A stretch of DNA of 64,000 nucleotides, taken from contig QFQU01000017.1 in NCBI GenBank assembly GCA_003248965.1, forward strand, positions 1 to 64,000, read 5' to 3'. Below are positions 18,693 to 26,668 of this stretch, piece after piece. The stretch comes from Brevundimonas sp. (GTDB lineage: Bacteria > Pseudomonadota > Alphaproteobacteria > Caulobacterales > Caulobacteraceae). Position numbers and translations under genes: made by a program. The notes under the pieces are model-generated. The model was not told the DNA's origin. It saw nothing but the letters and a program-made list of their open reading frames with translations, and did no database searches. The number at the start of each line of letters is the position of its first letter. Position 1 is the stretch's first letter.

Positions 18693-19220
18693 ATGACACT
18701 TTACACCTTGGGCGACAGCAAACCCCAACTTCCGCCGGAGGGCGAATACTGGGTGGCGCCGAATGCATCGGTGATAGGGAATGTGATTCTCCACACGAAC
18801 GCCAGCGTCTGGTTCGGCGCCGTGCTGCGCGGCGACAACGATCCGATCACAGTGGGGCCGGACAGCAATATTCAGGATGGCAGCGTCCTGCATACCGACC
18901 TGGGGTCGCCTCTGCTGATCGGGCGCGGCGTGACGGTGGGTCATCAGGTGATGCTGCACGGCTGCGAGATCGGGGACTACAGCCTGATCGGGATCGGCTC
19001 GGTGATCCTGAACGGGGTCAAGATCGGACGGAATTGCCTGATCGGCGCCAACACCCTGATCCCCGAGGGCAAGGTCATCCCCGACAACAGTCTGGTCATG
19101 GGGCAGCCGGGCCGGGTGGTGCGCGAACGCGATCCAGCCCAGATCGCCGTGCTGCAGATGTCGGCCGAACATTATGTGCAGAACTGGAAGCGGTTCGCTG
19201 CCGAGCTTCGGCCCCTATGA
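18693..19220 (+). CDS. Gamma-type carbonic anhydrase-like protein (left-handed beta-helix)
   Basis: A 175-residue hexapeptide-repeat protein of the gamma-carbonic anhydrase/YrdA family. Isoleucine/valine-led repeats form the beta-helix (ASVIGNVILHTNASVWFG, GSVLHTDLG, CEIGDYSLIGIGSVILNGV). The three zinc ligands are likely His67, His84 and His89; the last two keep the 5-residue spacing of the archaeal enzyme Cam. RGDN near residue 47-50 is also conserved. Many YrdA-type members show little or no carbonic anhydrase activity, so the reaction is not certain. The 3' end overlaps the convergent ribF by 6 bp. Confidence 0.9.
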   Translation: MTLYTLGDSKPQLPPEGEYWVAPNASVIGNVILHTNASVWFGAVLRGDNDPITVGPDSNIQDGSVLHTDLGSPLLIGRGVTVGHQVMLHGCEIGDYSLIGIGSVILNGVKIGRNCLIGANTLIPEGKVIPDNSLVMGQPGRVVRERDPAQIAVLQMSAEHYVQNWKRFAAELRPL

Positions 19221-20147
19221 CCGTTTGAGAACCGCCCGCGCCGCCACCGCGTCGGCGGCGATCTGGGTCTTCAGCGCGTCCAGACCGTCGAACGTCTCCT
19301 CGCCGCGCAGCCAGCCGATCAACTGTGTGTCCAGCGTCTGGCCATACAGATCCTCGTCGAAGTCGAACAGCCAGACCTCCAGCAGCGGGGTTTCCAGCGC
19401 ATACATGGGACGCACGCCCAAGCTGGCGACGCCGTCGACCACCCGACCGTCCGGCAATCGGCTGCGGGTCGCATAGACGCCATAGGCCGGGCGCATATAG
19501 TCGCCCATCTCGATATTGGCGGTCGGCACGCCTATGGTGCGCCCGCGCTTGTCACCGTGGATCACCGTGCCGCGAATGGCGAAGGGGCGGCCCAGAATGG
19601 CGGCGGCGCGGGTCATGTCGCCGGCCTTCAACGCCTCGCGCACGGCGCTGGACGACAGTTTCAGCCCGTCGGCGTCGTCCAGCCGGTCGACGACGGACAC
19701 GGTGAAACCCAGCCGTTCGCCATAGGCGCGCAAGGCTTCGGGCGAGCCGGAGCGTCCCTTGCCGAAGGTGAAGTCGAAGCCGACCGCCGCGTGCCGAACG
19801 CCCAGGCCGTCGGCCAGTACGCGTTCGGCGAAGGCGGCGTCGGTCATGCCGGCCATCTCGGCGTCGAACGGCAGCAGATACAGAATATCGACGCCCAGGG
19901 GGGCCAGGGCTTCGGCCATCTGGTCCGGCGTCATGAGACGGAACGGCGCGGCCTCGGGCTGGAACCAGCGGCGGGGATGGGGATCGAAACTGACCACGCC
20001 CAGCGGCGCGCCCAGCCGTTCGGCGGCCTCGCGCGCGCCGGCGATGACGGCCTGATGGCCCCGGTGGACGCCGTCGAAGGCGCCGACCGCGACCGCCGCG
20101 CCCTTCAGCGCGTCCGGCAGTTCGCGCCAGTCGCCGACGACCTGCAC
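19215..20147 (-). CDS. ribF: Bifunctional riboflavin kinase / FAD synthetase
   Basis: A 310-residue enzyme that phosphorylates riboflavin to FMN and adenylylates FMN to FAD. The N-terminal adenylyltransferase half has VGAFDGVHRGHQAVI with the nucleotidyl-transferase HxGH-like HRGH; the C-terminal kinase half has GDKRGRTIGVPTANI and the Asp/Glu-rich VWLFDFDEDLYGQ with final RGEETFD. Length and order are those of prokaryotic RibF. The next gene upstream (MaoC-like) ends 1 bp before this start, so both are probably co-transcribed with the HAD gene. Confidence 0.95.
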   Translation of the reverse strand: MQVVGDWRELPDALKGAAVAVGAFDGVHRGHQAVIAGAREAAERLGAPLGVVSFDPHPRRWFQPEAAPFRLMTPDQMAEALAPLGVDILYLLPFDAEMAGMTDAAFAERVLADGLGVRHAAVGFDFTFGKGRSGSPEALRAYGERLGFTVSVVDRLDDADGLKLSSSAVREALKAGDMTRAAAILGRPFAIRGTVIHGDKRGRTIGVPTANIEMGDYMRPAYGVYATRSRLPDGRVVDGVASLGVRPMYALETPLLEVWLFDFDEDLYGQTLDTQLIGWLRGEETFDGLDALKTQIAADAVAARAVLKRS

Positions 20148-20148
20148 G

Positions 20149-20610
20149 TCAGCGGGCCGAGGGCTTGCGCCGGCGAGGCACGCGGACCACCGCCACGCCG
20201 TCCATGATCATTGTCTCGCCCACGAAGCCTTCGCAGCTCAGCTTGACCCGCGCGCTCTCGGCCTCGACCTCGATCACCGTGATCAGGATACGCACGACAT
20301 CGTCGATCCGTACCGGCTGGTGGAAGGCCAGGGTCTGGGAGATGTAGATGGAGCCGGCGCCCGGCAGGATGGTCCCCACCACCGCCGACCCGAACGAGGC
20401 GCTCAGCAGGCCGTGGGCGATCCGCCCGCGATAGGCGGTCTTTGCGGCGAAGGCCTCGTCCAGATGCACCGGATTGAAATCGTCGGACGCCTCGGCGAAC
20501 AGCCGAATGCGATCCTCCGTCGCCACGACGATTTTCTCGGCCGCCATGCCGACGTGAAGTTCGTCCAGGATGTAACCACCGGACGGATGCTGCTGAACCA
20601 ATTCGACCAT
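20149..20610 (-). CDS. MaoC-like (R)-specific enoyl-CoA hydratase
   Basis: A 153-residue hot-dog fold protein of the MaoC/PhaJ type, which hydrates trans-2-enoyl-CoA. The catalytic hydratase-2 motif is present as SDDFNPVHLDEAFAA (Asp/His pair), then GRIAHGLLSASFGSAVVG and the hydrophobic YISQTLAFHQPV. Compared with the family the length is standard. It lies between ribF (1 bp away) and the HAD-family hydrolase (39 bp away) on the same strand; no functional link to either is evident. Substrate chain length cannot be told. Confidence 0.88.
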   Translation of the reverse strand: MVELVQQHPSGGYILDELHVGMAAEKIVVATEDRIRLFAEASDDFNPVHLDEAFAAKTAYRGRIAHGLLSASFGSAVVGTILPGAGSIYISQTLAFHQPVRIDDVVRILITVIEVEAESARVKLSCEGFVGETMIMDGVAVVRVPRRRKPSAR

Positions 20611-20649
20611 GAGGGTGGCTTTAGCCGCCGTGCGACAAAATGGCGAGCC

Positions 20650-21519
20650 TTACCAGGCCAGTTCCAGCGCCGCGTAGCGTGCATAGGCGGTTTCGGCCTT
20701 CAGAAGGGCGCCCGCGCGGGCGGGATCAAGCGCGCCGTCATCGCCCTTGGCCTGATCGCCGTGGATGCCCTGCGCGATGAACAGGCAGTCCAGGGCTTGC
20801 GCATTGGCGCCCATGACGTCGGTCACGACCCCGTCGCCGATGCACAGGACACGCGAACGATCCACCGGACGGCCCAGCAGCGTCTCCGCCTCCTTGATCG
20901 CCAGATCATAGATGGGCGAATAGGGCTTGCCCGCCATGACGACGCGGCCGCCCTGGGAGGCATACAGATCGGCCAGCGCCCCGCCGCAATAGATCAACTG
21001 GTCGCCGCGTTGCACCACCCGGTCCGGGTTGGCGCAGATCAGTTCGATGTCCCGCGCGGCCCCGACGGCGAACCGTTCGCGATAGTCTTCGGGCGTCTCG
21101 ACCGTGTCGTCCACCGGGCCGGTGACGGAGATGAAGGCGGCGTCCTCAGGCGAAGCGGCCCGCTCCAGCCCCAGTCCGGCGTACAGGGGGGCGTCGCGTT
21201 CGGGACCCACGATCCAGGCCGGGCCGGGCGCCCGCTTGGCCAGTTCGGCGCGGGTCGCGTCGCCCGAGGTGACGAAGGCCTTCCATGCCGCGCGCGGCAC
21301 CCCGAGCCCGTCCAGCTGAGCGATCACGTCCGAGGCCGGGCGGGGGGAGTTGGAGATCAGCACGACATGGCCGCCCTCGCGGTTGAACCGCGTCAGCGCC
21401 TCGCACGGACCAGCCCAGCTTTCGCGGCCGTTATGGATCACGCCCCACACGTCGCAGAGCAGGATGTCATAGTCGCCGGCGACGGCGCCGAGATGAGGCA
21501 GGGCGTGGGGAAGGGTCAT
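20650..21519 (-). CDS. HAD-IIA family hydrolase (TIGR01459 type)
   Basis: A 289-residue member of HAD subfamily IIA, related to NagD/4-nitrophenylphosphatase. Motif I is LLCDVWGVIHNG (nucleophile Asp followed by Val-Trp instead of the more usual Asp-x-Asp), motif II LISNSPRPAS, and motif III/IV GKPYSPIYDLAI and CIGDGVVTDVMGA. Replacement of the second aspartate in motif I by tryptophan is typical of this alphaproteobacterial group, and its substrate is unknown. I use the ATG at 21519; an upstream start at 21570 would add 17 unrelated residues. Confidence 0.85.
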   Translation of the reverse strand: MTLPHALPHLGAVAGDYDILLCDVWGVIHNGRESWAGPCEALTRFNREGGHVVLISNSPRPASDVIAQLDGLGVPRAAWKAFVTSGDATRAELAKRAPGPAWIVGPERDAPLYAGLGLERAASPEDAAFISVTGPVDDTVETPEDYRERFAVGAARDIELICANPDRVVQRGDQLIYCGGALADLYASQGGRVVMAGKPYSPIYDLAIKEAETLLGRPVDRSRVLCIGDGVVTDVMGANAQALDCLFIAQGIHGDQAKGDDGALDPARAGALLKAETAYARYAALELAW

Positions 21520-21573
21520 GGGGCTGGTCCTTAGCTCTTCTCGTCTTGCCGGAGAAGGCATGGCGGCCACTCA

Positions 21574-21891
21574 TTAGTTACACGGACCGATCTGGCGACC
21601 GTCGGTGAAACTCAATCGAATCTCCGGGTCTACCCAGGCTTCGACGCCATCGCCGCGATAGTAATCTTCAGCGATCCATCCGCGCACGAACTGTAGTCGG
21701 ATAGGTTTCAATGTGGAGCTGCTAAACTCAAGCACCTTGCCGCCGCCGAATGTTCTCAGCCTAAGATCGACAGCCTCATCAGACAGGCATTCAAGAGTGT
21801 GCGTTCGGTCTGACTCCAAGAATGTCGGCTCCGAACTGCAAGCGGACAGCAGCACGCACACGAAAAGCGAACCGGCAATCCGAAAGACCAT
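21574..21891 (-). CDS. Small lipoprotein of unknown function
   Basis: A 105-residue predicted lipoprotein: MVFRIAGSLFVCVLLSAC is a signal peptide with lipobox LSAC (Cys18). The mature part has no family I recognise; it contains CLSDEAVDLRLRTFGGGKVLEF and a C-terminal IGPCN, giving two further cysteines that may pair. The base composition is visibly less GC-rich than both neighbours, with more A/T at third positions, so it may be a later arrival. It sits between the HAD gene and the tipF-like gene, 2 bp from the latter's stop. Confidence 0.7.
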   Translation of the reverse strand: MVFRIAGSLFVCVLLSACSSEPTFLESDRTHTLECLSDEAVDLRLRTFGGGKVLEFSSSTLKPIRLQFVRGWIAEDYYRGDGVEAWVDPEIRLSFTDGRQIGPCN

Positions 21892-21893
21892 GA

Positions 21894-23186
21894 CTAACTG
21901 TAACGCCGACGCTGCTCGGCGCTGCGCAGGGTGGAGCGCAGGAAGTCGGCCGGAGGGTCGGTTTCGGCCAGCACCTGTTCCTTGATGGCGCGGGGTTCGC
22001 CGAACAGGTGGCCCTGGCCCATGCCGACGTCCAGTTCGAGAATGTCGACGACCTGGCGTTCGTTCTCGACCTTTTCGGCGATGACCTCGACGCCGTAGCG
22101 GCGCGTCAGCCCGGCGAAGTCGGCGGCCTGGATATCGGGCATGGAGCGCAGGGGCGCGCCGCCGTCCAGGTCCAGCAGTTGTTCGATCATCAGGTCGGCG
22201 GCGACCTTGATGAACTTGACGTCGGACCTCTGCAGATCGGCGAAGTCCAGGTCCAGCGTCTGCACCTTGTCCAGCGAGAAGCGGAAGCCCAGGTCGGCCA
22301 GCTTGGCCATGTTGCGCGCCTCGACCGCCCCGCGCGCATCGAAGGTCGCCTGGCCCAGTTCGAAGATCAGCGCCTGGTTCAGGTCGCGGTTCTCGGACAG
22401 GAAGTCCAGGAACTGCGGGAAGAAGGTCTCGTCGCCCAGCGAGGTCAGGGCCACGTTGCAGAAGACGCCGACCTTGCGATCCTGACGCGCCAGCCGCCGC
22501 ACGATCTGGGCGCAGCGGAACAGCAGCAGGTTATCGATGGCCGGCACCAGCCCCTCGCCCTCGGCCAGGGACAGATATTCCGCCGGCATCATGACGCGGT
22601 CGGTGGCGTCGCGCAGGCGGGTGAAGCTCTCGTAGAAGATGGTCCGGCGCTGCGGCAGGGAGACGACCGGCTGCAGATACAGGTCCACGCGCCCGTCGCT
22701 CAGCGCCTCGTGGATGGTGCGCAGAAGGACGTTGGACTGGGCCTGACGACGGCCCTCGAAGGTTTCGACGCCGATGTGGGGCGCGGCCGCCAGCCGTTCG
22801 TCTATGCTCTCGCTCATCTGCTGGACCAGGGATTCCAGCATCCGCACCTCGCCGGTCAGGGCGTCGGTGTCGGACAGGACGCCGCTCTCGATGGCGTGGG
22901 CCAGTTCGGTCAGGGCGCCCTGGGTCGATTCCATCGCATCGGCCAGCAGACGGTGCGCCTCGCGGACCTGGGCGATCTCCTTCTTCAGGGCGCGGCGCTC
23001 GGCGATGCCCGTGACGATGCCGTGGAAGGCGCCCAGCAGGCCCAGCGCGCCCAGGGTTCCGGCCACGCCCGCGCCGATCCCCAGACCCGCGCGCCACAGG
23101 AAGGCGCCCACGGTCATGCCGAGGAACAGATAGGCGAAATACAGAAAGCCCGTTGTTACGTTGCGCATCGGCTGGCGGTCGGCCAC
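21894..23186 (-). CDS. tipF: TipF-like EAL-domain protein (flagellar assembly, c-di-GMP binding)
   Basis: A 430-residue membrane protein. It has two N-terminal membrane helices (FLYFAYLFLGMTVGAFLW and GAGVAGTLGALGLLGAFHGIV), a coiled-coil region around residues 60-135, and a C-terminal EAL domain (about 150-400). The catalytic EAL tripeptide is degenerate: the position reads FYESFTRLRDA. This layout is that of Caulobacter TipF, a c-di-GMP receptor that positions the flagellar assembly site and is not thought to be an active phosphodiesterase. The start could also be at 23168. I infer the name from architecture and partial sequence memory. Confidence 0.75.
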   Translation of the reverse strand: MADRQPMRNVTTGFLYFAYLFLGMTVGAFLWRAGLGIGAGVAGTLGALGLLGAFHGIVTGIAERRALKKEIAQVREAHRLLADAMESTQGALTELAHAIESGVLSDTDALTGEVRMLESLVQQMSESIDERLAAAPHIGVETFEGRRQAQSNVLLRTIHEALSDGRVDLYLQPVVSLPQRRTIFYESFTRLRDATDRVMMPAEYLSLAEGEGLVPAIDNLLLFRCAQIVRRLARQDRKVGVFCNVALTSLGDETFFPQFLDFLSENRDLNQALIFELGQATFDARGAVEARNMAKLADLGFRFSLDKVQTLDLDFADLQRSDVKFIKVAADLMIEQLLDLDGGAPLRSMPDIQAADFAGLTRRYGVEVIAEKVENERQVVDILELDVGMGQGHLFGEPRAIKEQVLAETDPPADFLRSTLRSAEQRRRYS

Positions 23187-23277
23187 TCCCGGATGGAATC
23201 GCCTGAGTATCAGGCTATCAATGTCATTCGGCTAGAGCGGGGCGATAAATATCCCCGCGGAAACATACGGGAACGCC

Positions 23278-24048
23278 ATGGAACTGTTCGATCTGACCGG
23301 CAAGGTCGCCATCATCACCGGCTCGTCGCGCGGAATCGGCAAGGCCATCGCCGAACGGCTGGCCGAACACGGCGCCAAGGTCGTCATTTCCTCGCGCAAG
23401 GCCGGGCCGTGCGAAGAGGTCGCCGCCGAGATCAACGGCAAATACGGAGCGGGCCGCGCCATTGCGGTTCCCGCCAACATCGCCTCGAAGGAAGACCTGC
23501 AGCGGTTGGTCGATGAGACCAACGCCGCCTTCGGCCAGATCGACATCCTGGTCTGCAACGCCGCGACCAACCCCTATGCGGGACCGATGGCGGGCATCGC
23601 CGACGATCAGTTCGAGAAGATTCTCCAGAACAACGTCATCTCGAACCACTGGCTGATCCAGATGGTCGCGCCGCAGATGCTGGCGCGCAAGGACGGGGCG
23701 ATCCTGGTGATCTCGTCCATCGGGGGGCTTCGTGGCAACGCCCTGATCGGCGCCTATAACATCTCCAAGGCGGCGGACATGCAGCTGGTGCGGAACCTGG
23801 CCGTGGAATGGGGGCCGTCGAACGTGCGGGTCAACTGCATCGCGCCGGGCCTGGTTCAGACCGACTTCGCCAAATATCTTTGGGAGAACCCCGAGCTGCT
23901 GAAGACGGTGACGGAGCCCGCGCCGCTGAAAAGGATCGGCCAGCCGGATGAAATCGCGGGCACGGCGGTCTATCTGTGCAGCCCTGCCTCGGCCTATGTG
24001 ACCGGACAGACCCTTGTGGTGGACGGTGGATTGACGATTGCCTGGTGA
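23278..24048 (+). CDS. Short-chain dehydrogenase/reductase
   Basis: A 256-residue classical SDR. The NAD(P) motif is TGSSRGIGKAI (about residues 15-25), followed by CNAATNPYAGPM in place of the usual NNAG, a catalytic Ser in ISSIGG, and Tyr-x3-Lys in AYNISKA. The C-terminal region PLKRIGQPDEIAGTAVYLCS and VVDGG is standard. The related proteins with the CNAA(T/V)NPYYGP phrase are usually annotated as oxidoreductases of unknown substrate. The last codons are followed within a few bases by a lipid acyltransferase gene, which suggests co-transcription. Confidence 0.9.
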   Translation: MELFDLTGKVAIITGSSRGIGKAIAERLAEHGAKVVISSRKAGPCEEVAAEINGKYGAGRAIAVPANIASKEDLQRLVDETNAAFGQIDILVCNAATNPYAGPMAGIADDQFEKILQNNVISNHWLIQMVAPQMLARKDGAILVISSIGGLRGNALIGAYNISKAADMQLVRNLAVEWGPSNVRVNCIAPGLVQTDFAKYLWENPELLKTVTEPAPLKRIGQPDEIAGTAVYLCSPASAYVTGQTLVVDGGLTIAW

Positions 24049-24091
24049 AGACGCGCGCTCAACCAGCCCGAAGGGCGGTAGCGCAAAAGAC

Positions 24092-25021
24092 GTGAGGCAG
24101 GATCTGATCTGGCGTCTGGAGGCCTTGGGCTTCCAGGCCCTGTTCGGATTTTTGCGGCTGTTGGGCGTCGAGCGGGCGTCGGGGCTGGGCGGCTGGCTGC
24201 TGCGCACCCTGGGGCCGCTGACCGGCACGCAAAAGACCGTGATCCGCAATCTGCGCATCGCCTTTCCCGACCTGACGCCGGATCGCCGCGACGCCCTGGC
24301 CCGCGAACAGTGGGATCGTACCGGGCGCACCTTCGCCGAACTGGCGGTGATGGACCGGCTGACGCCTGAGGGCGGCCGGGTCGAGGTGGTGGGGCTGGAG
24401 CGGCTGCACGCCCTGCGCGACAGCGGCAAGCCGGCGGTGCTGATCTCGGGCCATCTGGCCAATTTCGAGGTGATGGCGGCGGTCATCATGGCCGCGGGCG
24501 TGCCTTGCCAAGTCACTTATCGCGCGGCCAACAACCCTTATGTCGACGCCCTGATCCGCAAGAGCCGCGAACGGTACGGCATCCGCCTTTTCGCGCCCAA
24601 GGGCGACGGCACGCGCGAGCTGATGGCGGGGATGAAGCGCGGCGATTCCATCGCCCTCCTGGTCGATCAGAAATACAATCAGGGGCCGGAGGTTCAGTTC
24701 TTCGGCCAGCCCGTCAACGCCTCGCCGGGCGCGGCGCGGCTGGCGCTGAAGTTCGACACGGTGATGCTGCCCCTGTCGGTGGTGCGCCTGCCGGGCGTGC
24801 GGTTCCGTGTGACCGTCCACGCGCCGATCACGGTTCCCGACACCGGCGACAGGGCGGGCGACATCCTGGCCGGGGTCCAGGCGGCCAACAGCTTCGTCGA
24901 GGATCGCGTGCGCGAGGTTCCAGAGGACTGGTTCTGGGTCCACAAGCGGTGGCCCGACCGTGTTTACGCGGCGCTGGACGACCGCCTGGCGTCCGATGCG
25001 CGCCGAAACGGCCCCTCATAG
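24092..25021 (+). CDS. Lipid A biosynthesis-type acyltransferase (LpxL/HtrB family)
   Basis: A 309-residue inner-membrane acyltransferase. The catalytic HX4E motif is SGHLANFEV; further family features are ERYGIRLFAPKGDG, SIALLVDQKYNQG and the terminal VPEDWFWVHKRWPD. LpxL-type enzymes add secondary acyl chains to Kdo2-lipid A from acyl-ACP. Homology begins at RQDLIWRLEALG, so I start at GTG 24092; a TTG at 24038, overlapping the SDR gene, is the alternative. The last 58 bp overlap the 3' end of the response regulator gene on the other strand. Confidence 0.85.
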   Translation: MRQDLIWRLEALGFQALFGFLRLLGVERASGLGGWLLRTLGPLTGTQKTVIRNLRIAFPDLTPDRRDALAREQWDRTGRTFAELAVMDRLTPEGGRVEVVGLERLHALRDSGKPAVLISGHLANFEVMAAVIMAAGVPCQVTYRAANNPYVDALIRKSRERYGIRLFAPKGDGTRELMAGMKRGDSIALLVDQKYNQGPEVQFFGQPVNASPGAARLALKFDTVMLPLSVVRLPGVRFRVTVHAPITVPDTGDRAGDILAGVQAANSFVEDRVREVPEDWFWVHKRWPDRVYAALDDRLASDARRNGPS

Positions 25022-25479
25022 CCCTCCAGGTCTCGGCGGCGGCGCGATGGCCCGAAATAGGTCTCGGTCTTCACAAAGGGGCGCGGTTTGAAGATGGCGG
25101 CGTTGATGCGGTCCAGCACCGCCTTGGCGCTGATCGGCTTGGCCACGAACTCCGTCACGCCGGCGTCGCGGGCCTCGCACACGCGGCTGGGCTCGGAGTG
25201 GCTCGTCATCATGATGATCGGCAGATAGGTGTTCGGACTGTTGGGTCCGGTCCTGACCAGTCGCGTGAACGCGACGCCGTCCATCGGAAACATGTTGAAG
25301 TCGATGATGGCCAGATCGACGGGGTGTCGGCGGAGAATTTCGTAGCCGGCCGTTCCGTCGGGGGCTTCATGGACGGTGCGCACGCCTGCCGAATGCAGGA
25401 CGGCGACGGCGATGGCGCGCATGTGCTGACTGTCGTCCACCAGCAGAATGTTGAGCGACTGTAGCGACGACATCGGCAT
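24964..25479 (-). CDS. Single-domain CheY-like response regulator with C-terminal tail
   Basis: A 171-residue protein: receiver domain at about residues 5-125 with the acidic pair LLVDDSQ, phosphoacceptor in AIIDFNMFPMDG, the switch residue in MMTSHS, and the conserved lysine in AKPIS. The C-terminal 45 residues are Arg-rich (FGPSRRRRDLEGYEGPFRRAS), with no output domain. Such proteins occur in multiple copies in Caulobacterales. There is no histidine kinase next to it. The 3' end overlaps the acyltransferase gene. Start uncertain between 25479 and 25473. Confidence 0.88.
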   Translation of the reverse strand: MPMSSLQSLNILLVDDSQHMRAIAVAVLHSAGVRTVHEAPDGTAGYEILRRHPVDLAIIDFNMFPMDGVAFTRLVRTGPNSPNTYLPIIMMTSHSEPSRVCEARDAGVTEFVAKPISAKAVLDRINAAIFKPRPFVKTETYFGPSRRRRDLEGYEGPFRRASDARRSSSAA

Positions 25480-25541
25480 CCGCAGCAAAATGACGGCTCA
25501 GCGTAAGGGATGCTACGTAGAGCGACAAGCGCAACCTTCCG

Positions 25542-26405
25542 TCAGGCCCGCGCCTGGGGCGATCGGGCGCCCACCATCAGCGACGGGTCCATGTTGCGGT
25601 CGCGCCACTTCATCCGCCAGCACAGATGCGGGCCGGTGGCGCGTCCGCTCATCCCGACCCGCCCCAGTGCTTCTCCACGCCGGACGCGCTGGCCCAGTTC
25701 CACGTCCAGTCGCGACTGGTGCAGATAGCAGGTGATCAGGCCCTGTCCGTGGTCGATCAGGGTCAGACCGCCCTCGAAATGCATGTCGGGCCGGACGAAG
25801 GCCACCCGCCCGTCGGCCGGCGCGCGGATCACGGTCCCGGTCGGGGCCGCCAGGTCGACGCCATAGTGGGGCCGCGCGGGCGTTCCGTTCAGCACCCGCT
25901 GCGCCCCCCAGGCGCTGGAGATGCGATAGGTCTCCAGCGGCCAGACGAAGCCGTCGCGGAAATCGTCGGTCTCGGCCCGGCTGGTGAAGCCCTCGGCCTT
26001 CAGGGCGACCTCCTGCTGGATGCGGGCCAGAAGCGCGGGGTCGCTGGGCTCCACCGTCGCGGGCGGAAGGCCGTCGATGCGGGTGGAGGGAAAGGCGTAG
26101 GGTGCGATGTCCAGCGCCTGGCGGGCGGAGCCGGCGTCGGTCCTGACCTCGATCTCGGTGCGGGGTCCCGCGTCGCGGTCGAATCCGATCACGAACAGGC
26201 CGGCGGGAGAGGCGGCGGTCAGGGCCTCGCCGTCCACTAGGACCAGGGCGCCGGGCGTGGTCCGCCCGAAGGCGTAGCCGCCCTGACGCCAGGCGCCGTT
26301 CATCACCAGGGGCGTGACCTGACGTTCGGGAACGGCGCGCGCGGCGGCGGGAATGCAAAGAGCCGCGCCCAGGCCGCCGATCATCGCGCGGCGGGACGGG
26401 ATCAT
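25542..26405 (-). CDS. M23 family (LytM-like) peptidase with Tat-type signal
   Basis: A 287-residue exported protein. The N-terminus SRRAMIGGLGAALCIPAAARA looks like a Tat signal. The C-terminal LytM domain (about 165-270) has the first zinc motif HYGVD (His180, Asp184), YLH (His229) and TGPHLCW. The last replaces the normal HxH by His260-x-Cys262, so one zinc ligand would be a cysteine if the enzyme is active. LytM proteins cleave peptidoglycan cross-links or, when degenerate, activate amidases. The stop overlaps nothing, but its start overlaps the stop of the DUF2093 gene by 4 bp. Confidence 0.88.
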   Translation of the reverse strand: MIPSRRAMIGGLGAALCIPAAARAVPERQVTPLVMNGAWRQGGYAFGRTTPGALVLVDGEALTAASPAGLFVIGFDRDAGPRTEIEVRTDAGSARQALDIAPYAFPSTRIDGLPPATVEPSDPALLARIQQEVALKAEGFTSRAETDDFRDGFVWPLETYRISSAWGAQRVLNGTPARPHYGVDLAAPTGTVIRAPADGRVAFVRPDMHFEGGLTLIDHGQGLITCYLHQSRLDVELGQRVRRGEALGRVGMSGRATGPHLCWRMKWRDRNMDPSLMVGARSPQARA

Positions 26406-26611
26406 CCGCCCGACTTCAGGCGCTGCGCGAACTCGGCCGGGCTGGCGTAGGCTTCCTGCCGCGTGACGCTCCAGTACCGCAGGGTCTCCAGCGAGATGGG
26501 ACGGTCCGTCACCGCACAGCGGACGAAGCGGCCCGGCTTCAGGACGGCGAACTCTCCGTCTCCATAGTGCAGGGTCGCGGGGGCGTCGGACTCGGGCTTC
26601 ATGCCCTCCAT
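26402..26611 (-). CDS. DUF2093 family small protein
   Basis: A protein of about 69 residues recognised by LHYGDGEFAVLKPGRFVRCAV, TDRPISLETLRYWSVTRQEAY and a short C-terminus, which is the whole DUF2093 domain, common in alphaproteobacteria and of unknown function. The start is unclear: ATG at 26638, 26611 or 26602 are in frame, and the domain needs only the shortest. The stop overlaps the M23 peptidase start (ATGA), so the two genes are translationally coupled, a pairing that hints at a cell-envelope link. Confidence 0.8.
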   Translation of the reverse strand: MEGMKPESDAPATLHYGDGEFAVLKPGRFVRCAVTDRPISLETLRYWSVTRQEAYASPAEFAQRLKSGG

Positions 26612-26668
26612 CTTAATCCGCCGCGCCGGGCGGGCCAAGGCCGCACCATCGGCGGCCCTGGCGAAGGG

